Shown one piece after another: positions 15,304-25,416 of a stretch of DNA of 32,865 bases (positions are counted from its first letter, which is position 1; every line of letters starts with the position of its first letter). A program made the position numbers and the translations under genes. Source of the DNA: Prochlorococcus sp. AG-673-M19 (GTDB lineage Bacteria; Cyanobacteriota; Cyanobacteriia; PCC-6307; Cyanobiaceae); contig QCTP01000013.1 of NCBI GenBank assembly GCA_003211115.1, positions 1 to 32,865 of the forward strand, given 5' to 3'. The notes below the pieces were generated by a model. It did no database searches and was not told where the DNA came from. It was given only the letters and a program-made list of their open reading frames with translations.

Positions 15304-16014
15304 CTAAGTCTCAGTGCTTCCCTTCCTAACTTTTTTTGTAATGTAATTAAATACAATTTTGCCTAAAACAGCAATCAAATTACCTTCAAGCTCTTTAAAC
15401 ATTTTCATATTGTAAGTAAATGCTTGATTAGCTTCATCAATAATTTGATCAGCAGTCGTTTGATTTATTGGAAGTTTATTCAAAGTAAGTGAATATTCTT
15501 CCTTAAATTTCTTTTCATCATCAATTAATTCAAATTCGTAAAACTTTAAACCATTATTTCCCTGTAAATTTAATGCTTTTTTAGCGATCTTTTTCAAAAT
15601 TTGCCCACCAGATAAATCCCCTATATAACGTGTATAGTGGTGGCCAACCAATAACTCTGGCGAACATTTTGCCACCTCACGAATTCTTTCAACGTATTCT
15701 TTTGCTGATTGTGAAATATTAATTTCATTTTTCCAATTATCCCCAAAATAAAATTTAAGATCATTTTCAAGAGTTTCTTTCCTGAATAATGATTTAAAAC
15801 CGATGGGTTTTATTACAGGATGTTCCTCATGGACCAATCTTTCAATTTCCTCTTCCATAGCCTCATAAACAAAATATAAATCGCTAATTAATTTTCTATA
15901 TGATTTTTTTTCAACAACTCCTTTTAAAAAACAAGCCACAAAACCAGTATTTTCAGCCATAGTGTGGGATTTTTTTGTCCCTTCTCTTAATTGTCCTGCA
16001 AGAGCGACTGCCAT
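15304..16014 (-). CDS. ho1: Heme oxygenase (biliverdin-forming)
   Basis: A 236-residue soluble enzyme that opens heme to biliverdin IX-alpha, CO and iron with ferredoxin electrons. The proximal heme ligand is His17 (KKSHTMAEN), and the distal helix is [17 protein letters not shown] (about 124-140) with the flexible glycines. It is the first gene of the bilin operon; a 57-bp gap separates it from the preceding gene, so a promoter may lie there. It provides the substrate for PebA directly downstream. Confidence 0.97.
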   Translation of the reverse strand: MAVALAGQLREGTKKSHTMAENTGFVACFLKGVVEKKSYRKLISDLYFVYEAMEEEIERLVHEEHPVIKPIGFKSLFRKETLENDLKFYFGDNWKNEINISQSAKEYVERIREVAKCSPELLVGHHYTRYIGDLSGGQILKKIAKKALNLQGNNGLKFYEFELIDDEKKFKEEYSLTLNKLPINQTTADQIIDEANQAFTYNMKMFKELEGNLIAVLGKIVFNYITKKVRKGSTET

Positions 16015-16071
16015 TTAGTTTAAATTTATTTTGTATGTGTATTTAATCTACAAGGAAAATAGATAAAACAG

Positions 16072-16515
16072 CTAATTTTTGTTACTAGCGGATGTTGTAG
16101 AGAATAACTTATAAAGTTCTTTGCAAACCAAAAAAAGATTATCTTTCTGTTTCTTTTGAGGTAAATGAGAACCAGTCATTTCCCACTCTCCGACAGTAGC
16201 TACTCTCCATCTCTCGGAGGGGACAATCATCCCTCTCATTATTATTCCTAACAATTTTGGGACTCTGTTATTGTCATTGTTATCATTCTCACTTTCAATT
16301 CTCAATTGTAAGAGTATTGCTCTACATTCAATAAGAGGACTCCAACCTGGAAAATGAAAGGCGAAATCAATACTATCCTTCATTAATTCATTATTAGAAT
16401 TTTCCCAAGGACTAAAGTTTACGCTAGCATCTGGAAAATATTTCCTAAACAAAGCCGCAGTAGAAGCAATTTTATTAGCTATTTCAACATTACTTACATT
16501 TGAACTCGCATTCAT
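16072..16515 (-). CDS. Conserved-looking soluble protein of unknown function
   Basis: A 147-residue protein. No membrane segment or metal motif is visible. A helical start (IANKIASTAALFRKYFP), a central FAFHFPGWSPLIECRAILLQ block, and an E-R-W-R-V-A-T-V-G-E-W-E-M-T-G segment rich in Trp are the notable parts; the tail is Ser/Asn-rich. It lies upstream of ho1 on the same strand and may share its transcript, but nothing in it points to bilin metabolism. I do not recognise the family. Confidence 0.72.
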   Translation of the reverse strand: MNASSNVSNVEIANKIASTAALFRKYFPDASVNFSPWENSNNELMKDSIDFAFHFPGWSPLIECRAILLQLRIESENDNNDNNRVPKLLGIIMRGMIVPSERWRVATVGEWEMTGSHLPQKKQKDNLFLVCKELYKLFSTTSASNKN

Positions 16516-16728
16516 AAATAGCTAAGTGTTTTTTAGAAAATGACATAATTTCCTTAAACTTGCTTATTAACTACTTTTTCTTTTAATAAAGATGTTGAAA
16601 TGCTGATCAATAATGTACTTTCTATTCACATTTGAATAATAAATTTCTAGCTTTTAAAGAAAATAACTCATCGCAAATTACAATACGAAGAAATTAAATG
16701 AGTTATCTTTAGTAATTAATTCAATGCT

Positions 16729-18153
16729 ATGCCAAAATTTGAAAAATTAAATTTACCTAATGAAGGAGAGATAATAAGTTTTAATCAAGGCAAGCCGAAT
16801 GTTCCAGATAATCCAATTGTCCCATTTATTAGGGGTGATGGAACTGGAGTTGATATATGGCCAGCAACTCAAATTGTTCTTGATGCAGCGATTAAAAAAA
16901 GCTATGGAGATAAAAGAAAAATTAACTGGTTTAAAGTCTATGCAGGAGATGAAGCTTGTGAACTTTATGGGACATATAACTATCTCCCTCAAGATACTAT
17001 TGATGCAATTAAACACTTTGGTGTAGCAATCAAAGGTCCTTTAACAACTCCCATAGGTGGAGGTATTAGATCTCTTAATGTTGCATTAAGACAAATCTTT
17101 GATTTATATAGTTGTGTTAGACCATGCAGATATTATTCAGGAACTCCAAGTCCTCATAAAAACCCTCAAAATTTAGACGTTATTGTTTACAGAGAAAATA
17201 CAGAGGATATCTATATGGGAATTGAATGGGAAGCTGAGGATAATAATTGTCTTGAATTAATTAATCACTTAAATAACTTTGTAATACCAAATAGTAAAAA
17301 TTTAAAAAACAGATCCATACCAGAGGGTTCAGGAATTGGAATTAAACCAGTAAGTAAATCAGGTAGCCAAAGGCATATTAGAAAGGCTATTGAGCATGCA
17401 AAAAGATTATCAGGAGATAAAAGGCATGTGACTCTTGTACATAAAGGGAATATCATGAAATATACTGAAGGTGCTTTTAGAGACTGGGGATACGAATTAG
17501 CAGTAAATGAATTTAGAGAAGATTGCATTACAGAAAGAGAAAGCTGGATTTTAGATAATATTCAGAGAAATCCTGAAATTACAATTGAAAATAATGCGCG
17601 GAAAATCGAACCAGGTTTTGATAAGCTTACAAATAATAAAAAAGCATTTATTTGCGAAGAAATTAAAGAAGTTCTTGCATCTATATCAAATTCCCATGGA
17701 GATGGTAAATGGAAAGGTCTTATTCTTGTTGATGATCGAATAGCCGACAGTATATTTCAACAAATTCAAACTCGGCCTCAAGAATATTCAATTCTTGCAA
17801 CATTAAACCTTAATGGAGACTATGTTTCTGATGCGGCTGCAGCAATAGTGGGTGGATTAGGTATGGCTCCTGGTGCGAATATTGGAGATAATGCAGCAAT
17901 TTTCGAAGCAACACATGGTACTGCGCCAAAACATGCAGGCTTAAATAAAATAAATCCAGGCTCAGTAATTCTTAGTGGTGTAATGATGCTTGAATATTTT
18001 GGTTGGGATGAAGCAGCTAACTTAATTACTAATGGTTTAAGTAAGGCAATAGAGCAAAAAAAAGTGACCTATGATCTAGCACGTTTAATGGAACCAAAAG
18101 TAGAACCTTTGTCCTGCAGCAGTTTTGCTGAAGAAATTATTTCAAATTTCTAA
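16729..18153 (+). CDS. icd: NADP-dependent isocitrate dehydrogenase
   Basis: A 474-residue enzyme that makes 2-oxoglutarate, CO2 and NADPH from isocitrate. In cyanobacteria it is the supply of carbon skeletons for ammonium assimilation. Seen: IRGDGTGVDIWPA, the substrate loop TPIGGGIRSLNVALRQ (Ser115 equivalent to E. coli Ser113), YRENTEDIY (153-161), and the cofactor loop HGTAPKHAG (396-404). Lys401 fits NADP; E. coli has Tyr at the next position, which is His402 here. It is about 55 residues longer than the E. coli enzyme, the extra length lying around 262-330. I found no GTA-N8-TAC NtcA site in the 213 bases upstream. Confidence 0.96.
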   Translation: MPKFEKLNLPNEGEIISFNQGKPNVPDNPIVPFIRGDGTGVDIWPATQIVLDAAIKKSYGDKRKINWFKVYAGDEACELYGTYNYLPQDTIDAIKHFGVAIKGPLTTPIGGGIRSLNVALRQIFDLYSCVRPCRYYSGTPSPHKNPQNLDVIVYRENTEDIYMGIEWEAEDNNCLELINHLNNFVIPNSKNLKNRSIPEGSGIGIKPVSKSGSQRHIRKAIEHAKRLSGDKRHVTLVHKGNIMKYTEGAFRDWGYELAVNEFREDCITERESWILDNIQRNPEITIENNARKIEPGFDKLTNNKKAFICEEIKEVLASISNSHGDGKWKGLILVDDRIADSIFQQIQTRPQEYSILATLNLNGDYVSDAAAAIVGGLGMAPGANIGDNAAIFEATHGTAPKHAGLNKINPGSVILSGVMMLEYFGWDEAANLITNGLSKAIEQKKVTYDLARLMEPKVEPLSCSSFAEEIISNF

Positions 18154-19503
18154 TTAAAAATTATTTTTATTTTCCAAAACTTTCCATATATTAGCTAGTG
18201 AATCTTTAGTACCAATGTTTCCAGGATGTGTAACGATAGGAAGCTTTTGATCATTTTTTAGGTTGTAAGTCACTACAGAAATGCCTGTTAAAATTTGTCC
18301 CTCAAGATAAACATAATCTGCATTAAGTCCATTACTAAGAATCAGATTTGTTGTTATTCCGCCTTTTGAAATCAAATATCCTATTTCATATTTCAAATCT
18401 TTGACTAATTCTGCAATAAAAAGAGCAAGTGAATTATAAAATTTAAATTGTTCAGAATAATCTAGTGACATAAATTTTCTTGAAGTAAACAATACAGGAG
18501 ATTTTCCTTTGAGAAAGGAAATTCTAATTTCTCTCAAAAATTTATTTTTAAACAAATTCCTTTGCCTCTGATTATTCTCTGATGAAGTGATTCTAAAGAA
18601 TTCAAAAACATCTAATTCAATAGGCTCACAAGTACTTATCTCTAATAAATTTTTCAATTGTAATGTTGAAAGTTCCACATAGGATCCAACAATTACCAGT
18701 CCAGGAAGAAAACTTTCTTCGTTATTTTTTATTCTTAAATTAGAAAAAAATATCTCATCCCGAGGAATGCTTTTTTTCTCAGAAATTGAACTTATAAAAC
18801 TTGCTGCAGTTCGAAAAAGAAATTTTTTTTGTTTAGTTAGTTTCTTTATTATTAAAGAAAACTTTTTAAGTTGAGAATAATTTTCTACATCCACAATTAC
18901 ATGTTTATTCTTCTTCAAATTTTTGAGTGTTTTAAAAACCATATTATTTTCTTCATCATTAAGGATTTCGAGATCTGACAATAAAAGATTTTGAATATCA
19001 TCCAAATTTATGTGAGATTTACTCTTCTGAAATAAAAGATTCTTAACATTACTTGTCTCATATCCAAAAATTTTGTCTTTTGCAAAAATAGTTTGATGAA
19101 CAGGGGTTTTATCAATAAAGTGTGATCCATTAATTGTTAATCTTTTGCCCTCTATAAAAGCTGGAATATGAAAAGTAGCATCGAAGGGGCCTAAGCAACT
19201 ATTTAAAGCACTAGGCTCTAAGAAGTTATGTCCCCTAAGAGTAGAATCTCCTCTACTTATAAAAATAATTTCTTCTGCATAAGCCTTAGAAGCTAAAACG
19301 GCCTTAAGATTTTTGCAAATTTCTTCTATTGTTAATTTCGCATCATTTTCCGATAGTGACCTTGTATTAGCCAAAATAAAGAATAGATTAGACTCAGATT
19401 CAAAACCTTTAATTAAAGTTAAATAATCCCACTTAAGAAGTAATAAGCAATCATGTACAGTTTGAGATCCTGTTGGATCATCATCAATAACAACAAATTT
19501 CAT
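18154..19503 (-). CDS. Four-carbon acid sugar kinase-like protein (DUF1537 family)
   Basis: A 449-residue protein with the family's N-terminal block DDDPTGSQTVHD (7-18), then ANTRSLSENDA, SRGDSTLRGH and the PAFIEGKRLT region. The C-terminal nucleotide-binding part shows SKGGITTNLIL and VYLEGQILTGISVV. Characterised members phosphorylate four-carbon sugar acids such as erythronate and threonate; cyanobacterial members have no proven substrate that I know of. Its stop abuts that of icd. It is the last gene of a leftward run, 16 bp after the epimerase-like gene, so a sugar-phosphate salvage or repair role is a reasonable inference. Confidence 0.8.
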   Translation of the reverse strand: MKFVVIDDDPTGSQTVHDCLLLLKWDYLTLIKGFESESNLFFILANTRSLSENDAKLTIEEICKNLKAVLASKAYAEEIIFISRGDSTLRGHNFLEPSALNSCLGPFDATFHIPAFIEGKRLTINGSHFIDKTPVHQTIFAKDKIFGYETSNVKNLLFQKSKSHINLDDIQNLLLSDLEILNDEENNMVFKTLKNLKKNKHVIVDVENYSQLKKFSLIIKKLTKQKKFLFRTAASFISSISEKKSIPRDEIFFSNLRIKNNEESFLPGLVIVGSYVELSTLQLKNLLEISTCEPIELDVFEFFRITSSENNQRQRNLFKNKFLREIRISFLKGKSPVLFTSRKFMSLDYSEQFKFYNSLALFIAELVKDLKYEIGYLISKGGITTNLILSNGLNADYVYLEGQILTGISVVTYNLKNDQKLPIVTHPGNIGTKDSLANIWKVLENKNNF

Positions 19504-19519
19504 AAGTATTACATAATTA

Positions 19520-20371
19520 TTAAAGAGATTTTATTTGTATTGAAGCATTAAACTTTTGACTATCATTTGAAGGAATAACAATGTTTCTGATACCATCAAC
19601 AAAAGAATTTCTGGGACTAGTCCAAGGTTCAAGACATATCATTCTTCTAGGAGGGTCACTCCAAATAACGCCGAGGTCAAAAGGATATGGATGATATAAC
19701 GTTACCTGTCTTTTTAGGACTTTATCTCGAAAAGTACTTTTACCTGAGGTATACATAAGTAGATCAACTCCTAAATTAATATTTTTTAATTCATCCAAAG
19801 TATTACTAAGGATATTGCTTTCTTGATTCTGACAATTAATTGGACTATCAATAAAATCTAAATTTTTGAAATCTGAAATATTAAAATAAGGATGTAATCC
19901 AAAATTTATAGGCATTTTCATGTCTGTTTTATTTTGAATAGTAATTTCAAATTCTAAACAGTTAATCTTTAAGGTAATCTCTATCCTCAACTCGAAATCA
20001 AAAGGATAATATTTTTTTGTTATTTGAGATTGATTTAAAAATAAACATAAAGATTTATCAGTATTATTTAAGCAGTATTGCCAATGCAAATCTCTAGCAA
20101 AACCATGTTGCATAAACTGCAAGTAATCTTTTCCAAATACTGAACTTGAGGCATTTATACTTCCACAAATTGGAAACAGAATTGGAATACCTCCTCTAAT
20201 ACTTTTTGTATTATCCATAAATCTTTTTTCATCGAAATAAAGTATTTCATTACCATCTGAAACCCAATTTGTGATAACTCCACCTCTTTTTGGGCAAAAT
20301 TTTACATAGTTATTATGATCTAATTGAAAAATATAAATTCCTTTATCCCTATTAGATAATTTAATTAGCAC
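19520..20371 (-). CDS. Aldose 1-epimerase / hexose-6-phosphate mutarotase-like protein
   Basis: A 283-residue soluble protein resembling the YeaD branch of the galactose mutarotase superfamily, which interconverts anomers of glucose-6-phosphate. Key blocks are IRGGIPILFPICG (58-70), QHGFARDLHW (His89), FGLHPYFNISD (His160, a catalytic candidate) and CLEPWTSPRNS (Glu248, the candidate base). The phosphate-binding arginines expected for the YeaD type fit Arg59 and Arg92. It sits 13 bp downstream of the alpha/beta hydrolase and 16 bp upstream of the kinase-like gene. The substrate is inferred. Confidence 0.82.
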   Translation of the reverse strand: MLIKLSNRDKGIYIFQLDHNNYVKFCPKRGGVITNWVSDGNEILYFDEKRFMDNTKSIRGGIPILFPICGSINASSSVFGKDYLQFMQHGFARDLHWQYCLNNTDKSLCLFLNQSQITKKYYPFDFELRIEITLKINCLEFEITIQNKTDMKMPINFGLHPYFNISDFKNLDFIDSPINCQNQESNILSNTLDELKNINLGVDLLMYTSGKSTFRDKVLKRQVTLYHPYPFDLGVIWSDPPRRMICLEPWTSPRNSFVDGIRNIVIPSNDSQKFNASIQIKSL

Positions 20372-20384
20372 AATTAATTATTAC

Positions 20385-21284
20385 TCAAAGAGAATCAACC
20401 CAATCCAAAATATGCTGATTAACTAATTCAGGTATTTCATCATGAGGGCAATGTCCAGCGTTTAGAATTACTTCTTTTGTATCCTTTGGAGTAAATTTTT
20501 TATATAAATTTCTTTTTTTAGGGGTATTCATCCATGGATCTTTGCCTCCCCAGAGCAGTAATAATGGTGAATCTAGTTTTGCGAATAACTTATCTAAAGG
20601 TAATCCCTGAGGGCCTGAGGGGTTAAATACACTTCTAAAAACATTAAATGCTCCATAATCTAACGAAGGCTTTCTTATAGACTCAATTAAAAAATCATCA
20701 ACGTTTTTTTTATCCACGTAAACCTGATTCAAAGTTTTTTTAATATTTTTTGGATTTCTCATATTCTCAAAAATTAAACGTTGAAGGACTACATTTTTCA
20801 AAAATATTCCTGCAACCGTTTCAATTGAAGTTTGCAACATATTTTTCTTACTAGATTTTTCTTCACTAAAGTATCCTGCAGCATTGAGTAATATGACACC
20901 TGCATTAAGTTCATTTAACTCTGAACCCGCTGCTAATGCTGCATAGCCACCTAATGAATTTCCAACAATAATTGTAGGTTTTCTTATTTTCTCTTTTACG
21001 AAAGCTACAACCTGATCTTTCCATAAAGATCCTGAGTATTCAACATCCTGAGGCTTAGGACTTTTTCCAAAACCCAATAGATCCATTGCATGAACTTCAT
21101 ATTTATTGCTCAAAATAGGTATGTTGAATCTCCAATGATCAGTAGAAGCTCCAAAACCATGAATTAATAAAATTGCACATTCTTTTGCAGTATGTTCTGG
21201 CTTAGCTGAAACAGTATGTATTGGGTAATTTAAAAAATTCCAGTCATAATTTAAATCACTATCTATTGGAACTGTTTTTTCCAT
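20385..21284 (-). CDS. Alpha/beta hydrolase
   Basis: A 299-residue soluble alpha/beta-hydrolase-fold protein with an intact triad: nucleophile Ser110 in VGNSLGGYAA, Asp249 in LLWGGKDPW and His278 in NAGHCPHDE. The oxyanion-hole motif is LIHGFGASTDHW (40-51). A cap domain spans about 135-225. Similar cyanobacterial and plastid proteins include pheophytinase- and haloalkane-dehalogenase-like enzymes, but the residues I see do not decide a substrate. It lies 42 bp downstream of the antiporter gene and starts the close-packed hydrolase-epimerase-kinase group. Confidence 0.9.
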   Translation of the reverse strand: MEKTVPIDSDLNYDWNFLNYPIHTVSAKPEHTAKECAILLIHGFGASTDHWRFNIPILSNKYEVHAMDLLGFGKSPKPQDVEYSGSLWKDQVVAFVKEKIRKPTIIVGNSLGGYAALAAGSELNELNAGVILLNAAGYFSEEKSSKKNMLQTSIETVAGIFLKNVVLQRLIFENMRNPKNIKKTLNQVYVDKKNVDDFLIESIRKPSLDYGAFNVFRSVFNPSGPQGLPLDKLFAKLDSPLLLLWGGKDPWMNTPKKRNLYKKFTPKDTKEVILNAGHCPHDEIPELVNQHILDWVDSL

Positions 21285-21326
21285 TTATCGAAATTCTATT
21301 TTCTACAATTCTAATAAAATTATTCT

Positions 21327-22694
21327 TTAAAGAAGACCTACTGGATCAGCTGCAACATCATCTGAAATTTTATTATCACCTCCAGGTGGCTTATCTTTTA
21401 AAACAATTCTTAAAAGAACAGGAGCTAGGAATGTTGTACCAATGACCATTAGTAAAATCGCCGCCTCGAGAGAGGGAGTTAAAAGCTTCGCGCTTGTACC
21501 TAAACCAAGAAAAATTAATCCGACTTCTCCTCTAGGCATCATTCCTAATCCAACAACTAATCTATTTGTTGGCTTATCACTTGAAAAAACCCATCCAGCA
21601 GCAATTTTTCCAATAATTGCTACAACTAATAAAAAGCCTGCAACAACAAGCGCAGATCTACTTGAAGGATCTAATGGATTAATAACTGATAAATCCATTC
21701 CAGCTCCAACCAATACGAAAAAGATAGTCGCGAATAATGAAACCAATGGCAAAACTGATTGTTGAATTGCATGGTTATTTTTAGAACTACTAAGAATTAA
21801 ACCGGCAGCAAATGCACCTAAAGCTGCTTCAAGTCCTATCGCTGTTGCCACAAAACAACACAAAACAAGTATTACAAAAGATGCTACAACTACTGCTCCG
21901 GGTGCTTTCAACCTATCAAGAAGCCAATCAAATCCAGGTGCTGCTGTTCGACTTAATGCAATAGCAGCAATTACGAAGACAACAGCTGCAGCAACTAATT
22001 TAACTATTGGAGCTATTTCTAGGGAACCTCCTGCAGCAAGAGCTACAACTACCGCCAGGATAACGATACCTAAAATATCGTCTAAAACTGCTGCTCCAAT
22101 AACAATTTGGCCTTCCCTAGTTTTCAAATATCCTAATTCACCAAATACACTTGCTGTAATACCTATACTTGTAGCAGTCATTGATGCGCCCGCAAAAACT
22201 GCTGGGATAAGATCTACCTGAAATATAAACATTAATCCAAAAGTACCAAAAGCAAAAGGCAAAATTACACCTGCCATTGCAACGGTAAAAGCTTGAGCAC
22301 CAACTGCAACTAATTCCTCTAATTCACTTTCTAATCCTGTCAAGAAAAGAAGCGCATATAATCCAAGTGTTGCTACCGCTTGAAGAGAGGGAAAACTCTC
22401 AAAATAAACTTCAGGAACTACTTCAGGAGGTATTGATGCTAATGAACTTATGACATTTACTAAGCCTTGATTTAATTCAGTATGAGCTGAAGGGGGTATT
22501 AACAAATGAAAACCTGATGCTCCTATAACAACTCCTGCCAATAGCTCTCCCACGATAGTAGGCAAACTGAGTCTTACTAATACTTCCGCTAATGCTCTAG
22601 CAGCTAAAAAAATTAATAAAAATCTAATAACACCTATTAGTGTCTCAGCAACTTCTAAATCATGTGCGCTTAATTCAGCAAGTAAAGGATACAT
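21327..22694 (-). CDS. CPA2-family Na+(K+)/H+ antiporter
   Basis: A 455-residue integral membrane protein, almost entirely hydrophobic segments (about 12 spans) with no TrkA-N or other C-terminal regulatory domain. Features of the CPA2/KefB-NapA family are LSLPTIVGELLAGVVIGASG, FLTGLESELEEL, SMTATSIGITASVFGELGYL, and GAAVLDDILGIVIL, which carries the paired acidic residues DD of the ion-binding site. Later come GLEAALGAFAAGLILSSS and MMPRGEVGLIFLGLG. The presence of DD favours electrogenic Na+/H+ exchange, but the ion is not certain. It is divergent from glgP across 153 bp. Confidence 0.92.
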   Translation of the reverse strand: MYPLLAELSAHDLEVAETLIGVIRFLLIFLAARALAEVLVRLSLPTIVGELLAGVVIGASGFHLLIPPSAHTELNQGLVNVISSLASIPPEVVPEVYFESFPSLQAVATLGLYALLFLTGLESELEELVAVGAQAFTVAMAGVILPFAFGTFGLMFIFQVDLIPAVFAGASMTATSIGITASVFGELGYLKTREGQIVIGAAVLDDILGIVILAVVVALAAGGSLEIAPIVKLVAAAVVFVIAAIALSRTAAPGFDWLLDRLKAPGAVVVASFVILVLCCFVATAIGLEAALGAFAAGLILSSSKNNHAIQQSVLPLVSLFATIFFVLVGAGMDLSVINPLDPSSRSALVVAGFLLVVAIIGKIAAGWVFSSDKPTNRLVVGLGMMPRGEVGLIFLGLGTSAKLLTPSLEAAILLMVIGTTFLAPVLLRIVLKDKPPGGDNKISDDVAADPVGLL

Positions 22695-22847
22695 TTCAAA
22701 TAATAGAAAAATTAAACTAACTAATTGGAAGATAGTTTATTAAGGGCCCACTTTACGAAGTCTGTAAAAAAAAGCAAAAATACTCAACAAGTGTGGATCT
22801 GAAGTTACAACAAAGAATTTTAAATAAAACTGGCTATTGTCATATAT

Positions 22848-25394
22848 ATGTTAAATCCAATGAAATCCAACGAACCCTTTGATCTACGTTTGCCAACTCC
22901 TGGCTGTTATCTAGATCCTGAGAAAGCTGGCATGGATTCTGATGCGCTTTTTAAAGGAATGACAGCGCACTTATTTTTTACCCTTGGCAAATTAGCTACC
23001 GCCGCAAGTCCTCATGACTTATATATGGCTCTTAGTTATGCTGTCAAAGATAGATTAATGACAAGATATTTAGCAAGTCAAGAAGTAATTAGAAAAAAAC
23101 CTCAAAAAACTGTTGCTTATTTATCAGCAGAATTTTTAATAGGACCGCAATTAAGCAATAACTTATTAAATCTCGGAATAACGCAAGAAGCAGAAGATGC
23201 ATTAAAAAGGTTTGGAATAGAATCATTGTCAACGATTCTTGAAGTCGAAGAAGAGCCTGGTTTAGGCAATGGAGGTCTCGGTAGACTTGCTGCATGTTAT
23301 ATGGAATCTTTAGCCTCCCTACAAGTTCCTGCAGTTGGCTACGGTATTAGATACGAATTTGGAATATTTAACCAGTTAATTAGAGATGGTTGGCAAGTAG
23401 AAGTCACTGATAAATGGCTAAAAGGTGGTTGGCCATGGGAATTACCTCAACCCGATGAATCTTGTTTTGTTGGTTTTGGAGGAAGAACTGAAAGTTATAG
23501 AGATGATAAAGGCAACTACCGATCAAGATGGGTTCCTTCTGAACACGCAATTGGAGTTCCTCATGATGTTCCAGTATTAGGCTACAGAGTAAATACATGT
23601 GACAGATTAAGATTATGGAGAGCTGATGCAACAGAAAGTTTCGATTTTTATGCTTTCAATATTGGCGATTATTATGGTGCCGTAGAAGAAAAAGTTGCCT
23701 CTGAAACTTTATCAAAAGTTCTTTATCCAAACGATGGAACTGATGAAGGTAGAAGATTAAGACTTAAACAACAACATTTTTTTGTTAGTTGTTCCCTTCA
23801 AGATATGTTGAGAAGCCTTGAAAAAAGATCTATACCAATAACAGAATTTGCTAAACATTGGACTGTACAGTTAAATGACACTCATCCCGCTATAGCGGTA
23901 GCTGAATTAATGCGCTTGTTAATTGATCAGTATCAAGTAGGTTGGGATAAAGCTTGGAATATAACCACTTCATCAGTTGCATATACTAACCATACATTAC
24001 TTCCTGAAGCATTAGAAAAATGGGATTTAAGTCTTTTTAGTGATTTACTCCCTCGTCATTTAGAAATCATTTATGAAGTAAATTGGAGATTTTTGCAGCA
24101 ACTAAGGCTTCGTTATCCTGGTGATGACAAAATCTTACAAAAACTTTCCATCATTGATGAAGAAGGTTCTAAATCAGTCAGGATGGCTCATTTAGCTACA
24201 ATTGGCGCTCATCATATTAATGGTGTTGCTGCACTGCACTCTGATCTTATTAAAAGGCAACTTCTTCCAGAATTTGCCCAACTATGGCCAGAAAAGTTTA
24301 CAAATGTAACTAACGGAGTTACTCCAAGAAGATGGGTTGCATTAGCAAATCCCTCTTTATCTAATTTATTAGAAAAAGAGTTAGGTCCAAATTGGATAAC
24401 CAATATGGAACTTTTAAAAAACTTAGAAAAGAAAAAAGATGATGCAAATTTCCTTCAAAAATATGAAGAAACAAAATTAATTGGGAAACGTAAGCTAGCA
24501 AGTTATATTCATTCGAAAACAGGTATACTGGTGGATCCCTCAAGCATGTTTGATGTTCAGGTAAAAAGAATTCATCAATACAAAAGACAACATCTAAATG
24601 CTTTGCAAATTATTGCGCAGTATTTAAGAATAAAAAATGGGACAAGTAACTATAAAGCTCCTCGAACAGTAATTTTTGGAGGTAAAGCTGCTCCTGGTTA
24701 CTTTATGGCTAAATTAATGATCCGATTTATTAATGGTATTGCAGATGTAGTTAATTCAGACCCAGATATGGAAGGTCTTTTAAGAGTTGTTTTCTTGCCA
24801 GACTATAATGTAAAGCTTGGAGAAATAGTATATCCAGCAACAGATCTATCCGAACAAATTTCAACTGCAGGAAAAGAAGCCTCAGGAACAGGAAACATGA
24901 AATTTGCCATGAATGGAGCCTTAACTATAGGAACTCTTGATGGGGCAAATGTAGAATTAAGAGATCTAGTTAAGAAAGAAAATTTCTTCCTTTTTGGAAA
25001 GACTGAAAGTGAAATAATGAATTTAAAAAATAATGGCTACTCACCCAAGACATTTATTAATAAATGCTCTGAGTTAGAGGAAGTAATTCGTTTAATAGAA
25101 ATAGGTCATTTTAGTAATGGCGATAAGGAATTATTCAAACCTTTATTAAATAGTCTGACAGGAAATGACCCATTCTTTGTAATGGCCGATTTCGAAGACT
25201 ATTTAAATAAACAAGATTCAGTTAGCAACTGTTGGAATAACAAAAAAGCATGGAATAAAATGGCTTTATTAAATACTGCAAGATCAGGATATTTTTCTTC
25301 AGACAGATCAATTAGAGAATACTGCGAATCTATTTGGAAAGTTTCACCTATGCCAGTTGAAATTACTTGTGATATAGAAGAAGTTTCAACTTAG
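22848..25394 (+). CDS. glgP: Glycogen phosphorylase
   Basis: An 848-residue enzyme that releases glucose-1-phosphate from glycogen. The family signature EASGTGNMKFAMNGALTIGT places the PLP-binding lysine at residue 685. Other blocks are EVEEEPGLGNGGLGRLAACY, YGIRYEFGIFNQ, WTVQLNDTHPAIAVAELMRL, TNGVTPRRW, VKRIHQYKRQ and GGKAAPGYF. The length is normal (about 810-850). The ATG at 22848 is followed by another Met five codons later, either of which could start translation. It mobilises stored carbon; its product joins the sugar-phosphate pool used by the transketolase and GlmS found further along. Confidence 0.97.
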   Translation: MLNPMKSNEPFDLRLPTPGCYLDPEKAGMDSDALFKGMTAHLFFTLGKLATAASPHDLYMALSYAVKDRLMTRYLASQEVIRKKPQKTVAYLSAEFLIGPQLSNNLLNLGITQEAEDALKRFGIESLSTILEVEEEPGLGNGGLGRLAACYMESLASLQVPAVGYGIRYEFGIFNQLIRDGWQVEVTDKWLKGGWPWELPQPDESCFVGFGGRTESYRDDKGNYRSRWVPSEHAIGVPHDVPVLGYRVNTCDRLRLWRADATESFDFYAFNIGDYYGAVEEKVASETLSKVLYPNDGTDEGRRLRLKQQHFFVSCSLQDMLRSLEKRSIPITEFAKHWTVQLNDTHPAIAVAELMRLLIDQYQVGWDKAWNITTSSVAYTNHTLLPEALEKWDLSLFSDLLPRHLEIIYEVNWRFLQQLRLRYPGDDKILQKLSIIDEEGSKSVRMAHLATIGAHHINGVAALHSDLIKRQLLPEFAQLWPEKFTNVTNGVTPRRWVALANPSLSNLLEKELGPNWITNMELLKNLEKKKDDANFLQKYEETKLIGKRKLASYIHSKTGILVDPSSMFDVQVKRIHQYKRQHLNALQIIAQYLRIKNGTSNYKAPRTVIFGGKAAPGYFMAKLMIRFINGIADVVNSDPDMEGLLRVVFLPDYNVKLGEIVYPATDLSEQISTAGKEASGTGNMKFAMNGALTIGTLDGANVELRDLVKKENFFLFGKTESEIMNLKNNGYSPKTFINKCSELEEVIRLIEIGHFSNGDKELFKPLLNSLTGNDPFFVMADFEDYLNKQDSVSNCWNNKKAWNKMALLNTARSGYFSSDRSIREYCESIWKVSPMPVEITCDIEEVST

Positions 25395-25416
25395 AGTTGT
25401 TTTTATCAGGCAAATC

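Noticed and set aside
16516-16728. NtcA-type site upstream of icd
   Set aside because: The closest match, GTA-N8-TCA near 16613, lacks the required TAC half.
21442-21765. 107-codon plus-strand frame
   Set aside because: Antisense shadow of the antiporter gene, whose protein is clearly real.
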